Shown piece by piece: positions 12,011-22,765 of a stretch of DNA of 64,000 bases. The notes beneath the pieces are model-generated. The model saw nothing but the letters and a program-made list of their open reading frames with translations, did not search any database and was not told the origin of the DNA. The DNA is from Pomphorhynchus laevis (lineage: Eukaryota; Acanthocephala; Palaeacanthocephala; Echinorhynchida; Pomphorhynchidae), in the NCBI GenBank assembly GCA_012934845.2, contig WNNJ02000732.1, forward strand, positions 62,001 to 126,000. The letters run 5' to 3'. The translations under genes and the position numbers were made by a program. The number at the start of each line of letters is the position of its first letter. Positions within the stretch are counted from its first letter, which is position 1.

Positions 12011-12573
12011 TTTTAGTAAAAGAATTAAAACTTTTATCTTGTGACAGATACCAGTAGTGAGGAAATGTGATGCATAAGTAGCACTTAAACAAATTATGAT
12101 ATAATATATAAGAACTTATATCATATAGTTGCTAAATTCGAGTTTTTAATCATTCGAGTTCATAAATTAGTATTTAATGATATTATTTATTAAAAATATA
12201 GCTTATTCAGTTTGGAATAAATACTATATAGCTTGCCTTAACTACTGAACTGACAGGAATAATCTGAAACTGACAGACATACTATGGAACTGACAGCAAT
12301 AATTGTGTTTAAGTTGTTAATATGACTCAATATTGCCAGTCAATTAACCCAGCTGTTAATATTGCACTTACTGTAAGATATCATTTGCAAATATTCTCGC
12401 CATGTGCTATCAATAGGAATCAGTCTATCGGAAATCAGTATCAATCGACGAATACGGCGGAAGATATATTTCAAAATGATGTAATGTTATGTTCTGTTCT
12501 GAAATTTAATGGTGTTGGAACTAATGGCAACTCTGAAGATATTCAGATAGGCAATTGTGTCTGAGAGACCTAT
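12011..12573. other. No gene recognised; AT-rich DNA
   Basis: AT-rich sequence with a small direct repeat (aactgacag, three times between 12250 and 12295). An 80-codon frame at 12322-12564 shows no recognisable domain and is likely chance. Confidence 0.5.
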
Positions 12574-12955
12574 CATTAAATCAGCTAACTGAGTCTACGT
12601 ATTTAATATAATTATAAAATAAACAAAACAATAATGCTAAATCAAAATTTAATAATTAAATAATAAAATTAATAATTGTTTTTAGATTTTCTATAATTTA
12701 AATCAAGTTAAAAAAATGAAATTTAATAAACGTCATTTTTATGAATTGACTAATAAATAACAGACGTTGTATCAGAATAAGAATTAGAGGTCATCAGGAG
12801 GAACTGCTATGCTATCAGGTTTCGGCCCCTAACTCCTCTACCCAGCATAGCAGCGGGGCCAAATACATGCTAATGATGTATTTCCTCTGAAATAACTATC
12901 TAGTATCTTATTCTAATACAAAGTATATTATTTATTATCCATCCATAAAAATTTG
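12574..12955 (+). repeat. Repeat X, copy 1 (complete, with structured module)
   Basis: An AT-rich repeat present many times here. One end reads TCAGCTAACTGAGTCTACGT and an AT-rich body follows. Near 12776 a palindromic module begins with gtatcagaataag and closes with cttattctaatac. The far end is ttattatccatccataaa. No terminal inverted repeats span the whole unit and no coding is seen. Copies at 60.97 and 61.35 kb (reverse) share both body and module; copies at 13.76, 30.1 and 40.4 kb appear to lack the module. It could be a SINE-like or other non-autonomous element. Confidence 0.75.
12776..12921 (-). other. Predicted structured module in repeat X
   Basis: Read on the minus strand, outer arms (GTATTAGAATAAGA with TCTTATTCTGATAC) enclose an inner hairpin (AAATACAT with ATGTATTT) and two crossing helices. 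GGCCCC pairs with GGGGCC, and CTGCTATGCT pairs with AGCATAGCAG, in the order 1-2-1'-2', which is a pseudoknot. GAAAC follows helix strand 1' and CTGATGA follows strand 2'. The copy at 61.4 kb changes the second helix to CTGTTATGTT with AACATAGCAG: one compensatory pair change and one change to a G-U wobble. Function unknown. Confidence 0.5.
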
Positions 12956-13069
12956 CCACTTAAGATTAATAAATATTTGCCACTTATGTTCCAAATAAAA
13001 TTTCAACATCGAGTGTGAAAAAACAACGAGTAAATTATGATCGATCAAGCTGTGCGATATTCGCTAATA

Positions 13070-13520
13070 TATCTGTGGACTTGTACGACTTTATTTGTGG
13101 ACTTGTAAGCGTTCAGCTTGTACGCATTTGCCACATTAAATAAATTTGTATTATTAAATTTGTATTATCTGAATCGAGTTCTTCCACTCATCAAGATCGC
13201 TTAGACGATGATACTTCCTCTGTACGTTCAGTTATATCAACCATGTTTAGAGAGGGGAGGAAATTGCTAAAAGACTTAAAGTCAGGAAGCTTTTCTGTCT
13301 AGGTAGTCGGGAAGGTGAAAACGTCATATTATTAGAGATGGTTCTTCATCATCTAAAAAGCGTCGATTTTATTTTCACGCGGCATAATGTTAAATGGTCA
13401 CAACGTTCGCATAGTTAAGGATCTATCACGCAATGAAAAAGAACGTCTTGCGAAGGCCAAAAAGAAATAAGAGAGCGTTTAGCGTCTGGAGAAATAAGCC
13501 TTTGCATACGGGATATTCAG
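13070..13520 (+). mobile_element. LINE family C tail joined to an ORF1 fragment
   Basis: Bases 13075-13180 are a family C 3' terminus (gtggacttgtaagcg, then tttgccacattaaataaa and a repeated tail). From about 13181 the reading changes to ORF1: LDDDTSSVRSVISTMF, and later VRIVKDLSRNEKERLAKAKKK. The latter corresponds to SIRLLPDLSTEDRNRLKSAR in the intact ORF1 at 4.6 kb. Frames are broken. The junction of tail and mid-ORF1 is at nearly the same ORF1 point as the junction at 26.69 kb. Confidence 0.6.
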
Positions 13521-13760
13521 GTATGCCATATGCAGACATTTTATTCGGTATAACCTCATCTACCTTACCATGAATCGAAATCATTAAAATTGTTAATCGA
13601 TTTTAAAGAAGTCAGTCAATCATGTGACTTTGAAAATGCGTGATATCTCATTGAAAGTTGGTTATTCGAACTTGCGTAGCTTATTTTGTAATTTAGACTA
13701 ATTTCGATGTTATATCGTATGTCAATAATTTGACTTTGAAAATGCGTGTGATCCCTCATT

Positions 13761-14245
13761 CAAATCAAATCAGCTAACCGAGTCTACGTATTTAATATAA
13801 TTATAAAATAAACAAAACATAATAATGCCAAATCAAAATTTAATAATTGAATAATAAAATAAATAATTGTTATAAGATTTTTTACAATTTAAATCAAGTT
13901 AAAATAAAAAATTGAAAGTTAAAATTTTGATATTAGAGATACAATTGAATGGATTGCCCGCAAATGGGCCCCAAATTATTACTTAGATAACGTTTAATAA
14001 AAAGTAGGGGATCATTGGGCTTCGGAATCAAGATTGCATAAGACTCTCCCTGACGCATGCTGAATTCCCCCGCTGAATTGCAGCACTTATGCGCTGTAGA
14101 AATGGGATTTTGCCTGGGCGTCGTTTGTAGCTAGCCTCAGTCGCTTCCTAATTAGTTCAAACAGGGCGGTGGCAATTTAAAATAAAAGTCATTTTTATGA
14201 ATTGACTAATAAATAACAGACGTTGTATCAGAATAAGGATTAGAG
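13761..14245 (+). repeat. Repeat X, copy 2, with exact ends
   Basis: Starts CAAATCAAATCAGCTAAC and ends GGATTAGAG, as fixed by the flanking split duplication. It ends exactly where copy 1 passes into its palindromic module (TTAGAGG), so this copy lacks the module. Its AT-rich body is interrupted by a much more GC-rich block (about 13945-14170). Confidence 0.65.
13945..14170. other. GC-rich block of unknown nature inside repeat X
   Basis: Roughly 220 bp with clearly higher GC than its surroundings, including gcccgcaaatgggcccc and cccccgctgaattgcagc. There is no open frame of note. I do not recognise it as a tRNA, rRNA or snRNA. It may be a separate small insertion, since other copies of X lack it. 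Confidence 0.45.
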
Positions 14246-14264
14246 GAAAGTTGATTATTCGAAC

Positions 14265-15600
14265 TTGCGTAGCTTATTTTGTAATTTAGACGAATTTCGA
14301 TGCTATATAGCAGACAACCATCGAGCTATAAGTCTTACAAGACATTCGGGTAAGGTACTGGAAAGGATCATCCACGAACATATATTCAGACACTTGAGCA
14401 TATCAGGTCAACATAGCTTTATGCAACATGGCTTCAGAAAAGGACGTTCTTGCATTACCAACCTTTTGTCTGCCCGTGAGGCCTGGATTGAATCCATGTC
14501 TCAAGGAAAGGCAGTTGACGTTATTCTGTTCGATTTTAGTCGTACGTTTGATCGTATTCCCCATAGTCTCCTCATTCAAACAGTGGCCAGCTATGGCATT
14601 AATAGCTCAGTTATAGGATGGATTGGAGATTTTCTATCTAACAGATCTTTCAGAGTACGAGTTGGTAGTACCCTATCCTCACCACATTTAATTACGTCAG
14701 GAGTTCCTCAGGGTTCTGTACTAGGACCTTTATTGTTTAACATGTTCATGAACGGTTTACTCACACAGCTCCATTGTCCGTGTTTAGCCTTTGCTGACGA
14801 CATCAAAATCTGGTGTGAGGTCATATCTGCAGATGACCATATCCGCTTACAGCGTGACATTGACAGGGTTTATACATGGAGTGTTAATACTGGGGTATTG
14901 TTAAACATTTCCAAGTGCTCACACATTCGTCTCGGCAGGTCCAATGTGTCTTGTCGGAACATATAGTATCATTTCGACTAATCAGGTTCGTGATCTTGGC
15001 ATACTTATGCGATCGTCACTTAAAAATAGAATGGATACTGAAAGACGTTGCTGTTCAGCAAGGAAGATGATTTATCTAATTAAAACTTGTTTCTTGTCAA
15101 TATCTCTTCAGTGTTTTGCTTGGCTATATAATGCGCTTGTTCGTTCCCATATCGAATATGCTATCCAGGCATCATTCCCTTCTACCAGAGGTGAAATGAG
15201 GGTTTAGAGAGAATTCTACGTCGTCGTAGCAAGCTCGTTCAAGGATGTAAAATGATGAGTTATAGCTATCAATAACTTCAATAGGCATGATATCAGTGCA
15301 AGCCAGACTACTCGTTCTGGATCTGTTTGCGATGTGATCTATAGTAAAGGGGATAGACGGCTACCCAAGTGAATGAGTTGAATTGAATGTCGGACAAAGT
15401 CGTAGGGACCATTCTCTCGCGTTACGCGCAAGATAAATTAGAAAGTAGACATTGGTATAGCGATTGTTACGCAGAGTGAGAAAGTTGTGGAACGCATTGA
15501 CTCACGGCAGCATAACCGCGCCATCATTAAGCCAATTCAATGCCATGGTCAACACTTGGATAAGACACGCTGATCAAGGCAACATTGGATGTTGTTACCC
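14265..15600 (+). mobile_element. LINE family A-type, 5'-truncated RT copy
   Basis: Frame 14265-14966 begins inside RT (NHRAISLTRHSGKVLERII) and covers MQHGFRKGRS, LFDFSRTFDRIPHS (motif A), GVPQGSVLGPLLF, FADDIKIW (the catalytic pair is intact) and LNISKCSHIRLGR. A frameshift near 14960 moves the rest, VRDLGILMRSSLKNRM and WLYNALVRSHIEYA, into frame 14944-15207. The final 400 bp are decayed. It is closest in wording to the minus-strand copy at 18.2-20.3 kb. Confidence 0.8.
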
Positions 15601-15639
15601 TTGGTTTGGTTGAAATTGATATGTTTGTTTAATGTGTTG

Positions 15640-15840
15640 TAATGTACGATGAGCGGCAAAACGGCCTTATCGGTCAAAGCTCTGTATATAATAATATCGT
15701 ATCATCAAATTACAATGTTTTTGCAATTTCTATAACTTGGCTCCATAATAGTATCAGTGAAAGCCTAGTGAGTGTATATGGTTATCGTTTCGTTCGTGTA
15801 TACAGAGCGTCACATCAAAGAGTCGGAGAGTTGCTTTATA
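15640..15840 (+). mobile_element. LINE endonuclease fragment
   Basis: The 69-codon frame reads NYNVFAISITWLHNSISES and SVYGYRFVRVYRAS, matching ALSETWL and the following EN strand of families A and C. It is cut at about 15840 where an independent family C copy begins, which suggests the latter inserted into it. Confidence 0.6.
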
Positions 15841-15842
15841 CA

Positions 15843-17945
15843 TTTTTCTGAACTCACATCCACTCTCAATATTATCTTGCCCTTCAAGTCTCACCCACAC
15901 CGTCGCTTGCACCGTGCCCCATGGTTTCACATCCAATGCCTACTCTCAAAGCGTCGACTCCGTCATGCTTTTCGAGTCTATCATCGTTCTCTCAGACGTG
16001 ATTTACGCTCGATTACTCCGTCTTTCCGTGATTCCTATCTTGCTCTTCGCAGGTCTCATCTAAACATACTACGTACGAAATGCAACTCCTTCTGGCAGCA
16101 TAAAATCATCACTTCATTCAACTCTAAGACTCTCTGGCATACTTTTAACTCAATCCTTGCACGCTCCTCTTCGCAGTGCAACATCAACGCCCATGATTAT
16201 TCGTCATTTATCCAGACTAAAGTATCTACGCTGCTCTCTCACACCCCCGGTCTCCTTCCTATCCCACTCTGCCCTGCCTAGCCTCATCCTTCCGGAACTC
16301 TTTCATCTTCTCCCTGTCTCACCTACAGAAGTATCATCTGTCCTCATGTCCTTGCCCAACAAAACCTCACCCGCCGATCCCCTGCCTACCCACATATTAA
16401 AATCTATATGCTCATCAATATCCCCATTTCTCACAACCTTGTTTAACTCGTCCATCCGCAGTCGTATCTTCCCTTCACACTGGAAATCCGCAATCGTTCG
16501 TCCCCTCCTTAAGAAACAATCGCTCGACCCCTCCCTTCCTTCTAGCTATCGCCCATTTCACTACTCCCTACTCTTTCTAAGCTCTTAGAACGCCTCATCT
16601 TAATACAAATCAACGCTTATCTCTCCTCATCCAATCTGTACCCTCCTTTCCAATCCGCTTTCCGCTCTAATCACTCGACAGAAATCGCATGCATAAAAGT
16701 GTACAACGACTTACTTATTTCTCGAGACAAGGCTCTATATAGTGTTTTCATCTCCCTCGACCTCTCCTCAGCATTCGACATTGTCGACCCTTCCGTTCTC
16801 CTTTCTCGCCTTCGTTATGATTACGGCTTTTCTTCCTCCGTAGCATGGTTTGCCTCATATCTATCCGACCGTTCTTTTCGCGTCTGTTCTAATTCATCAT
16901 ATTCCCCTCCCATCCCTATTTTTTGCGGGGTCCCTCAAGGTTCAGTCCTAGGTCCACTGATTTTCTCTCTTCTGCTTGGCGATCTCTCTCCGTTTATCAA
17001 ACCTTACTCCTTTAACGTCATGCAATAAGCTGATGACATCCTCATCTATGCTCATGCACCCGCACATCGCATACAAGATATCGGCATTTCTGCCTCCAAC
17101 TGTCTTTCTTCTATCTACAAACGTCTCTCCAATCTCCATCTCGTTCTAAACCCCGACAAGTCCAAAATAATGTGGATCCTTCCCCCGTAAACCAAACATA
17201 TCTCCTCCCACTGTATATTTTGCCTAATCGATCATCCCCATAGTCCACAATCTCACTTTCTTAGGCTTCCATTTCGATGATCACCTTTCCCTTAAACCCT
17301 TCGTCCGTGACAAGGTCTGCTCATCTAACTTAATTCTCCGTGACATCCGCCGTATCCGCCCCCTTATCGACTTTCGTTCTTGTATGTCTCTTATTTTCAT
17401 CGCTTCTTTTTCCTAAAATCGATTACTGCCTTAGCCTTTTCGCCTATTCTCCAAAATTCATAATCCTACCCCTACAACGAATAATCAACACCGCCGTTCG
17501 AGTGCTCTTTCGTCTCCGTCGCTTCGACCACACATCCACATATTTTGCCCAACTCTCCTGGCCCACTATCCACATCCGCATCTAAGTCCGTTTTATTCTC
17601 GTAACTTTTCGTCTCATCGCTGTCGGCTCCCCATCGTTCATCGAACTTCCTTTCTTAGACGACACTCGCCCCACCTCGCTATCGCTGCGTTCCCATCATA
17701 CCCTATTACTCCATGTTCCCAATTACTCCAACAACTACGGTCTCCGATCCTTCCTCGTCGCCGCCTCACTCGCCTGGAATCAACTCCCTCTCGACGTCCG
17801 TCGCGCCCCCTCCTTTATCACATTCAAACACCTCCTCCGTTCACACCTTCTCGACACATGATTTACATTTTTGTTTTGTTGTGGTCATGTAAGCGTGCGC
17901 TGGCACGCATTTGCCATGTTAAAATAAATCTTTTTTTATTAAATC
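15843..17945 (+). mobile_element. LINE family C, 5'-truncated young copy
   Basis: Begins inside the EN-RT linker (ELTSTLNIILPFKSH, APWFHIQCLLSKRRLRHAF) and runs to the family 3' end (gtaagcgtgcgctggcacgc, then aataaatctttttt). RT pieces are SLDLSSAFDIVDP (motif A), GVPQGSVLGPLIF (motif B) and LPLQRIINTAVRVLFRLRRF. The catalytic YADD is damaged, since a stop lies just before ADDI near 17028. Line by line it is nearly identical to 24.6-26.7 kb, so both copies are recent. Frameshifts break it into four frames. Confidence 0.85.
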
Positions 17946-18109
17946 TAACATCACTCTGAATAGTGTGACGGAATACATTAATAAATGTGAAACTTGCGAA
18001 CTTTTATTTTTAAGTATGTCAGTAGCACAAACAGTTCAATCTAGGTGTTTTATATAGAAAACCCAAAGATAGTTTGGCCAAATATTATTATTATAACATA
18101 CAAGACAAA

Positions 18110-20480
18110 GCCTATATGGCTGTTCAGTCTGCTCACGAAAAAATAAAATAAAAATTAAACAAAATGTAGAATTGATAGAGTTAAGAAAATCAGGGATACG
18201 ATAGCTTCTCCATATTATCGATCTGTTCCAGACATATTCGCAATCGCTTCTTAAATAAAGTCAGCGTTGTGGAGGCAACAACGTATTCAGGAAGACTATT
18301 CCACACGTTAACTACACGTCTTGACAATCTTGTGACAGGCGATAGTTTCCCAGTATGCTGTTTAAAAATTGTCATCGAATGATGTCGCCTGGATCTATTA
18401 TTACGACACACCATAATATTTCGAGGATATCCATCAAATTTGTGCAATAATTTCCACGTTGCAACCAAGTCGATAAACATTAACCTCACCTTCATGTCAA
18501 ATATGCCAATCACTTTAAGTCTCTCACGATAAGGTAAATACTTACAGTCTGGACATAAACGGGTAATACGGCGAAGAACTCCATCGACAGCATTCAGTTC
18601 AGTCCGTGTACATGGGAAGCAAGATGGAGAGCAATACTCAAGTATTGGTCTCAATAACGAGTTAAACAGCACCCTGAACGACGATGGATTTATTTTCAGA
18701 AAGCAATTTTTGATAGTGTGCATCATTTTTCTAGCTTTGCCTAATTGAATGTTGTAATGATGTCGTGTCTTTAAAGATGAATCGATCAAAATACCAAGAT
18801 CACGATGAGTCGAAACTATCTCAAGTTCTTTTACACCAATGAAGTAGGTATGACATCCTTTGCGTCCACGACCCAATCTCATATTCTTACACTTTTCCAG
18901 GTTTAATGATACTCCTGTAGTAAGACTCCATTCATACACTAAATCCAGGTCACGCTGCAATGACAAACAGTTTCGTTCAGTCGAGATCACATTCCATAAC
19001 TTCAAATCGTCAGCATAGGCTAAGTGTGGTACATTAAGCGATCTCAACAACTCGTTGATAAAAATGCAAAATAATAATGGCCCGAGAACCGTTCCTTGAG
19101 GTACACCACGTATAACACTGCGTCTAGATGAAAAAGCATTACCTACTCTTACACAAAATTGTCGACCACTCAAGAAATTCTCAATCCAACGAGTCAGATA
19201 GTAATCTACACCAATAGATTCGAGAATACTTATTAATTCAGCATGTGGAACGCGATCAAATGCCTTGGAGAAATCCAAATAGACGACATCGACAACCAAT
19301 CCACATGAAATTGCGTCAGCCCATTGTTCACGAGCACATAAAGTATTCGTTAGACATGAGCGGCCATGCCGAAAACCGTGTTGAGAGTCGCTCAAATAGT
19401 TTATTGAACCCAATACATTTATTAATCTTTTGTGAACAATTCTCTCAAGTACCTTACTTACAGTAGATGTTAAACTTATGGGCCTAAAATCACTAACATC
19501 GCAAGCATTTTTCGTTTTCGGAAGTGGTACCACAATCGCCGATTTCCAATCATTTGGAATTATCGACGTATTGAGAGAAACGTTGAATAATTTGGAAAGC
19601 GGATATGACAGGATACATTTCAAGAGCTTAAGGATATAAGTGGGGATATCGTCAGGACCAGCTGACACGCATTTAGCTAACCTTGATAGCTCTATCTCAA
19701 CTTCCTCCATCGTGATAATTATATATGGACTCTGACAGATTGATGAACCATTACAAATATTGACTTTATAAGCATCATCCCTATTTAACGATAGTGCAAA
19801 CACATCAGCGAACGCCTCAGAAATTTTCATAGGGTCTTCAACTAATTCGTTTCCGATATGAATGCGTCAGACACTAGAATTAGATACTCTTGATCGACAA
19901 ACATAATTCCAAAATCGCTTGGGTGTGTGTCCTAAAGACATAGCAACATCATTCTCGTACAAGTATCTCTTTTTTGATTTTAAGCGATTGCATTTATTGC
20001 GTATTAGTTTGTACTCACTATATAAAGCATCACTCTTACTACAGAGACTCCACGCCTTATTTCTCAACCTTATACAACGCTTTAGTTCGCTATCAAACCA
20101 CGGAGGTTTATCAGACCTCTTACGCTTGGAAAATACACGCATGGGAGCAAATTCGTCTAGGACTTGAATTACCCCACTTTTGATAGACTGCCACATGCTC
20201 TCCACATCACCATCATTACTTACAAAAGAAATCCTTTTAGCATATTCAATTATCTCATTATCTGGGATAACTTTCCGTACTCGCTTCTCAACAATCTCTA
20301 CACTGTCTGATCCGGTCGAATTAGTAGGAATCAGAAACTTGACCACCACATGATCGCTTGAACTAATTGGAGGTTCTTTGTCAATTGAAGAAATATCATA
20401 TTCAAGTCTAGTAATATTCGCAGAAATATTCGCAGAAATAAGTGTGCAAGACCTTTTATATCGTATTTAAAGTGTGATGA
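18110..20480 (-). mobile_element. LINE family A-type, 5'-truncated, RT frame intact
   Basis: A minus-strand element from the EN C-terminus (SSDHVVVKFLIPTNS at about 20370-20320) through linker (20349-19867) and RT (19830-18190) to an AT-rich 3' end near 18110 (aaaataaaataaaaatt). ORF1 and most of EN are missing. One stop region at about 19860 separates linker and RT frames; the rest is open, so the copy is fairly young. Confidence 0.85.
18190..19830 (-). CDS. Reverse transcriptase domain of A-type LINE
   Basis: A 546-residue open frame with a complete RT: CVSAGPDDIPTYILK, FRPISLTSTVSKVLERIV, SQHGFRHGRSCLT, YLDFSKAFDRVPHAEL (motif A), RGVPQGTVLGPLLFCIF (motif B), LAYADDLKLWN (catalytic YADD) and GVSLNLEKCKNMRLGR. 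The thumb ends VWNSLPEYVVASTTLTLFKK. All catalytic aspartates are present. It lacks its endonuclease, so it cannot act alone as a complete LINE protein. The first Met is merely the first after a stop. The fragment at 32.5-33.7 kb is a near sibling. Confidence 0.85.
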   Translation of the reverse strand: MKISEAFADVFALSLNRDDAYKVNICNGSSICQSPYIIITMEEVEIELSRLAKCVSAGPDDIPTYILKLLKCILSYPLSKLFNVSLNTSIIPNDWKSAIVVPLPKTKNACDVSDFRPISLTSTVSKVLERIVHKRLINVLGSINYLSDSQHGFRHGRSCLTNTLCAREQWADAISCGLVVDVVYLDFSKAFDRVPHAELISILESIGVDYYLTRWIENFLSGRQFCVRVGNAFSSRRSVIRGVPQGTVLGPLLFCIFINELLRSLNVPHLAYADDLKLWNVISTERNCLSLQRDLDLVYEWSLTTGVSLNLEKCKNMRLGRGRKGCHTYFIGVKELEIVSTHRDLGILIDSSLKTRHHYNIQLGKARKMMHTIKNCFLKINPSSFRVLFNSLLRPILEYCSPSCFPCTRTELNAVDGVLRRITRLCPDCKYLPYRERLKVIGIFDMKVRLMFIDLVATWKLLHKFDGYPRNIMVCRNNRSRRHHSMTIFKQHTGKLSPVTRLSRRVVNVWNSLPEYVVASTTLTLFKKRLRICLEQIDNMEKLSYP

Positions 20481-20499
20481 ACAACTTGTTAATTCGCAG

Positions 20500-22130
20500 G
20501 TAGATATTTAGGAAGCATTTACAGATTCGTTTATGCTCGGTGTAAACAACTCTATTAACAAACACAGTGGCAATATTAGTAAAGAAAACACTTTTCTGGT
20601 AAGGCGTTTTGTAGAAGATTACATAGACATAATATCATTTCGCAATCTTCTATCTATGCAAAGCTGGCTCGATTATCGATACATTCATCTCCTGGTCCTA
20701 ATGATATACATCCCTACTTGGTTCGAGCTTTAATGTCCGTGCTGCCTCGGTGTTCACCGAATTGTTTCAAATGCCAATTGATAAATGCGAAATACCACTG
20801 GATTGGAAATGTGCAATTGCAGTTCCGGTTTTTAAAAAGGGTAACATGTACAATCCTGAAAATTACAGACCCGTAAGCTTAACTACTGTTAGTAAAATGT
20901 TTGAAGGCATTATCTATAAATATATATATAGAATTTATTGCGCCAGTCGAACCAACTAGACCCACGTAAGAATAAATTTAAATGTGAAAGATCGTGCTTA
21001 TCTAATTTACTTTGCGTTAGAGAAGCGTGTGTTAAAGAATTATCTAATGGAATAGCAGTTGATTGTCTTTATCGACTATAGTAGAGCATTCGACCGTATA
21101 CATCAGGAAAATCTTATAGTAGCGCTTGTAGACTTTAATGTAGATTGACTTATAGACTGTAATGATAATAGACTATAATTATGTAGACTAATTATAGTCT
21201 ATAATTGCTTAAGACTATAATTTTAGGCCAATTACTTTTTAATATCTACCTAAATACGTTGGTAAAACAATTGTATTGTTCGTATTTGGCTTTTGCTTAT
21301 GACCTTAAAATCTGGCCTGGAATTTCATTGAGAAGCGATATACATTTATTACAACGAGATTTAAATATTATTTACAAATAGAGTATTCCAACAGGACTTA
21401 CACTAAATGTAGGTAAGTGTGTTCATTTGCGTTTTGGTCGAAGTAATATACCAGCTAGTTACTTGTTAATCCCTAGTATCGTATGCACAGCGACTCACAC
21501 ATGTGACCTTGGTATCATTGTTGGGCCATATCTCAAGACTCGCATGAATACGAACATAATGTGTTGGAAGGGACGGCGTGTTTTTCATTTATTAAAAACT
21601 TGTTTCAAAGCCCTGCCTGTCAAATTTTTATGATTCTTTACAGCGCATTGGTTCATCGTCACATCAAGTACAGCATTCAATCAACGTTTCCATGCACTAA
21701 AGAAGAGATAAATTCACTCAATAATATACTCAGACGATGGTCTCGATTATGTGCAACAATTTCACATTTTCCTTGCAGTGAAAAACTCAAAATATTAGGC
21801 ACGTTTTATCTGGCCTCGTTTGATATATTTGGAGTTAATAGTTATGTATAAGATTGCTAAAGGCTATGACGGATTCTCCTCTGCTTATGTATGTTTTAAA
21901 CACCCCACTTGTCATCGAGAACATAGTTTCCATCTTAGAACACAATATCATGGAAGCTGTCCCAGTTTATATCGTGTTTCGCATCTTGCCGTTAGTGTAT
22001 GGAACATGTTACTGGACACTTTAGTAAGTGTAGACAGTATTGCAACATTCAAAAAGAATACTTTTGGAATATATAAGCCATCCCGACCAAGAAACTATTC
22101 GAATATCCGACAGATTGACTAATATCTTAT
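20500..22130 (+). mobile_element. Old A-type LINE RT copy
   Basis: Scattered frames keep RT order: IPLDWKCAIAVPVFKKGN, YRPVSLTTVSKMFEGII (20830-20920), IDYSRAFDRIH (motif A, about 21070), then LYSALVHRHIKYSIQSTFPC and LRRWSRLCA (21640-21750) and VWNMLLDTL near the end. The segment 21120-21240 contains a short repeat of gactataat units in place of motif B. Many breaks; clearly inactive. Confidence 0.7.
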
Positions 22131-22689
22131 ATTAGTTATATATGTTTGTCGATATATATATTTGTCGATATAGTTTTTCGATATGTTTGTCGAATATCCG
22201 ACAAACATATCCGACAGATTGACTACAATTTCAAAATTTTAACCTTAGTTATTTTTGATTCTGTTTTCTTGTTTTGGTGAACAGACTGAATATCCTTAGG
22301 GCTTTGTTTCCACAAAGCCCAAATGTATTATTCGTATCCACGAATGTATTATTCGTATCCACAAATAATACATTTATGAATATGGGATTAAAATGATTAT
22401 GGCGAAATTTAAATATTGAGTAAAACAATTAGATTAAAGATTGCGAATTATCGATGAAACGATATTTTTAAAATGATCAGTTATGTGGTCAATTTTTTCA
22501 TATGGTCAAAGTTATAAGTTTAAATTTTCTTGATTATAACTACATACAACTAACGACTAGCAGACTAACGGAGTTTAAACATTCTTGATTATAACTACTT
22601 ACAATTTTTCCTGAGTTCCGGATTGAGCCACTGGATAAAAACTTTCCTAATATAAATGCATACAAAATATAAATTGTATCACAGACCTA
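22131..22689. other. No gene; short repeats before the family C element
   Basis: AT-rich DNA with repeated tgtcgatat and gaatatccgacaaaca words (22145-22230) and a repeated attattcgtatccac (22325-22365). Its right end may include the start of the family C leader. Confidence 0.5.
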
Positions 22690-22765
22690 TAACGAGTTTA
22701 TACAGACCTACAATGAGTTTTAAGAACAACGAAAACGCATTTTCAATTTTCATCGACATCTTATT

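Larger units (their letters stand above)
13624..14310 (+). repeat. About 95-bp tandem duplication, second copy split by repeat X
   Basis: Bases 13624-13717 (tgactttgaaaatgcg through gcgtagcttattttgtaa) recur in two parts at 13731-13760 and 14246-14309. Repeat X copy 2 (13761-14245) sits between the two parts. The first copy therefore acts as an empty site, ctcatt joined directly to gaaagtt. No target-site duplication is visible at the filled site. Confidence 0.7.

Noticed and set aside
13945-14170. GC-rich block as a tRNA or snRNA gene
   Set aside because: No cloverleaf, A/B boxes or snRNA motifs could be identified by eye.
18190-19830. Treating the long RT frame as a host gene
   Set aside because: It is the reverse transcriptase of a 5'-truncated LINE, flanked by its own linker remnant and 3' end.
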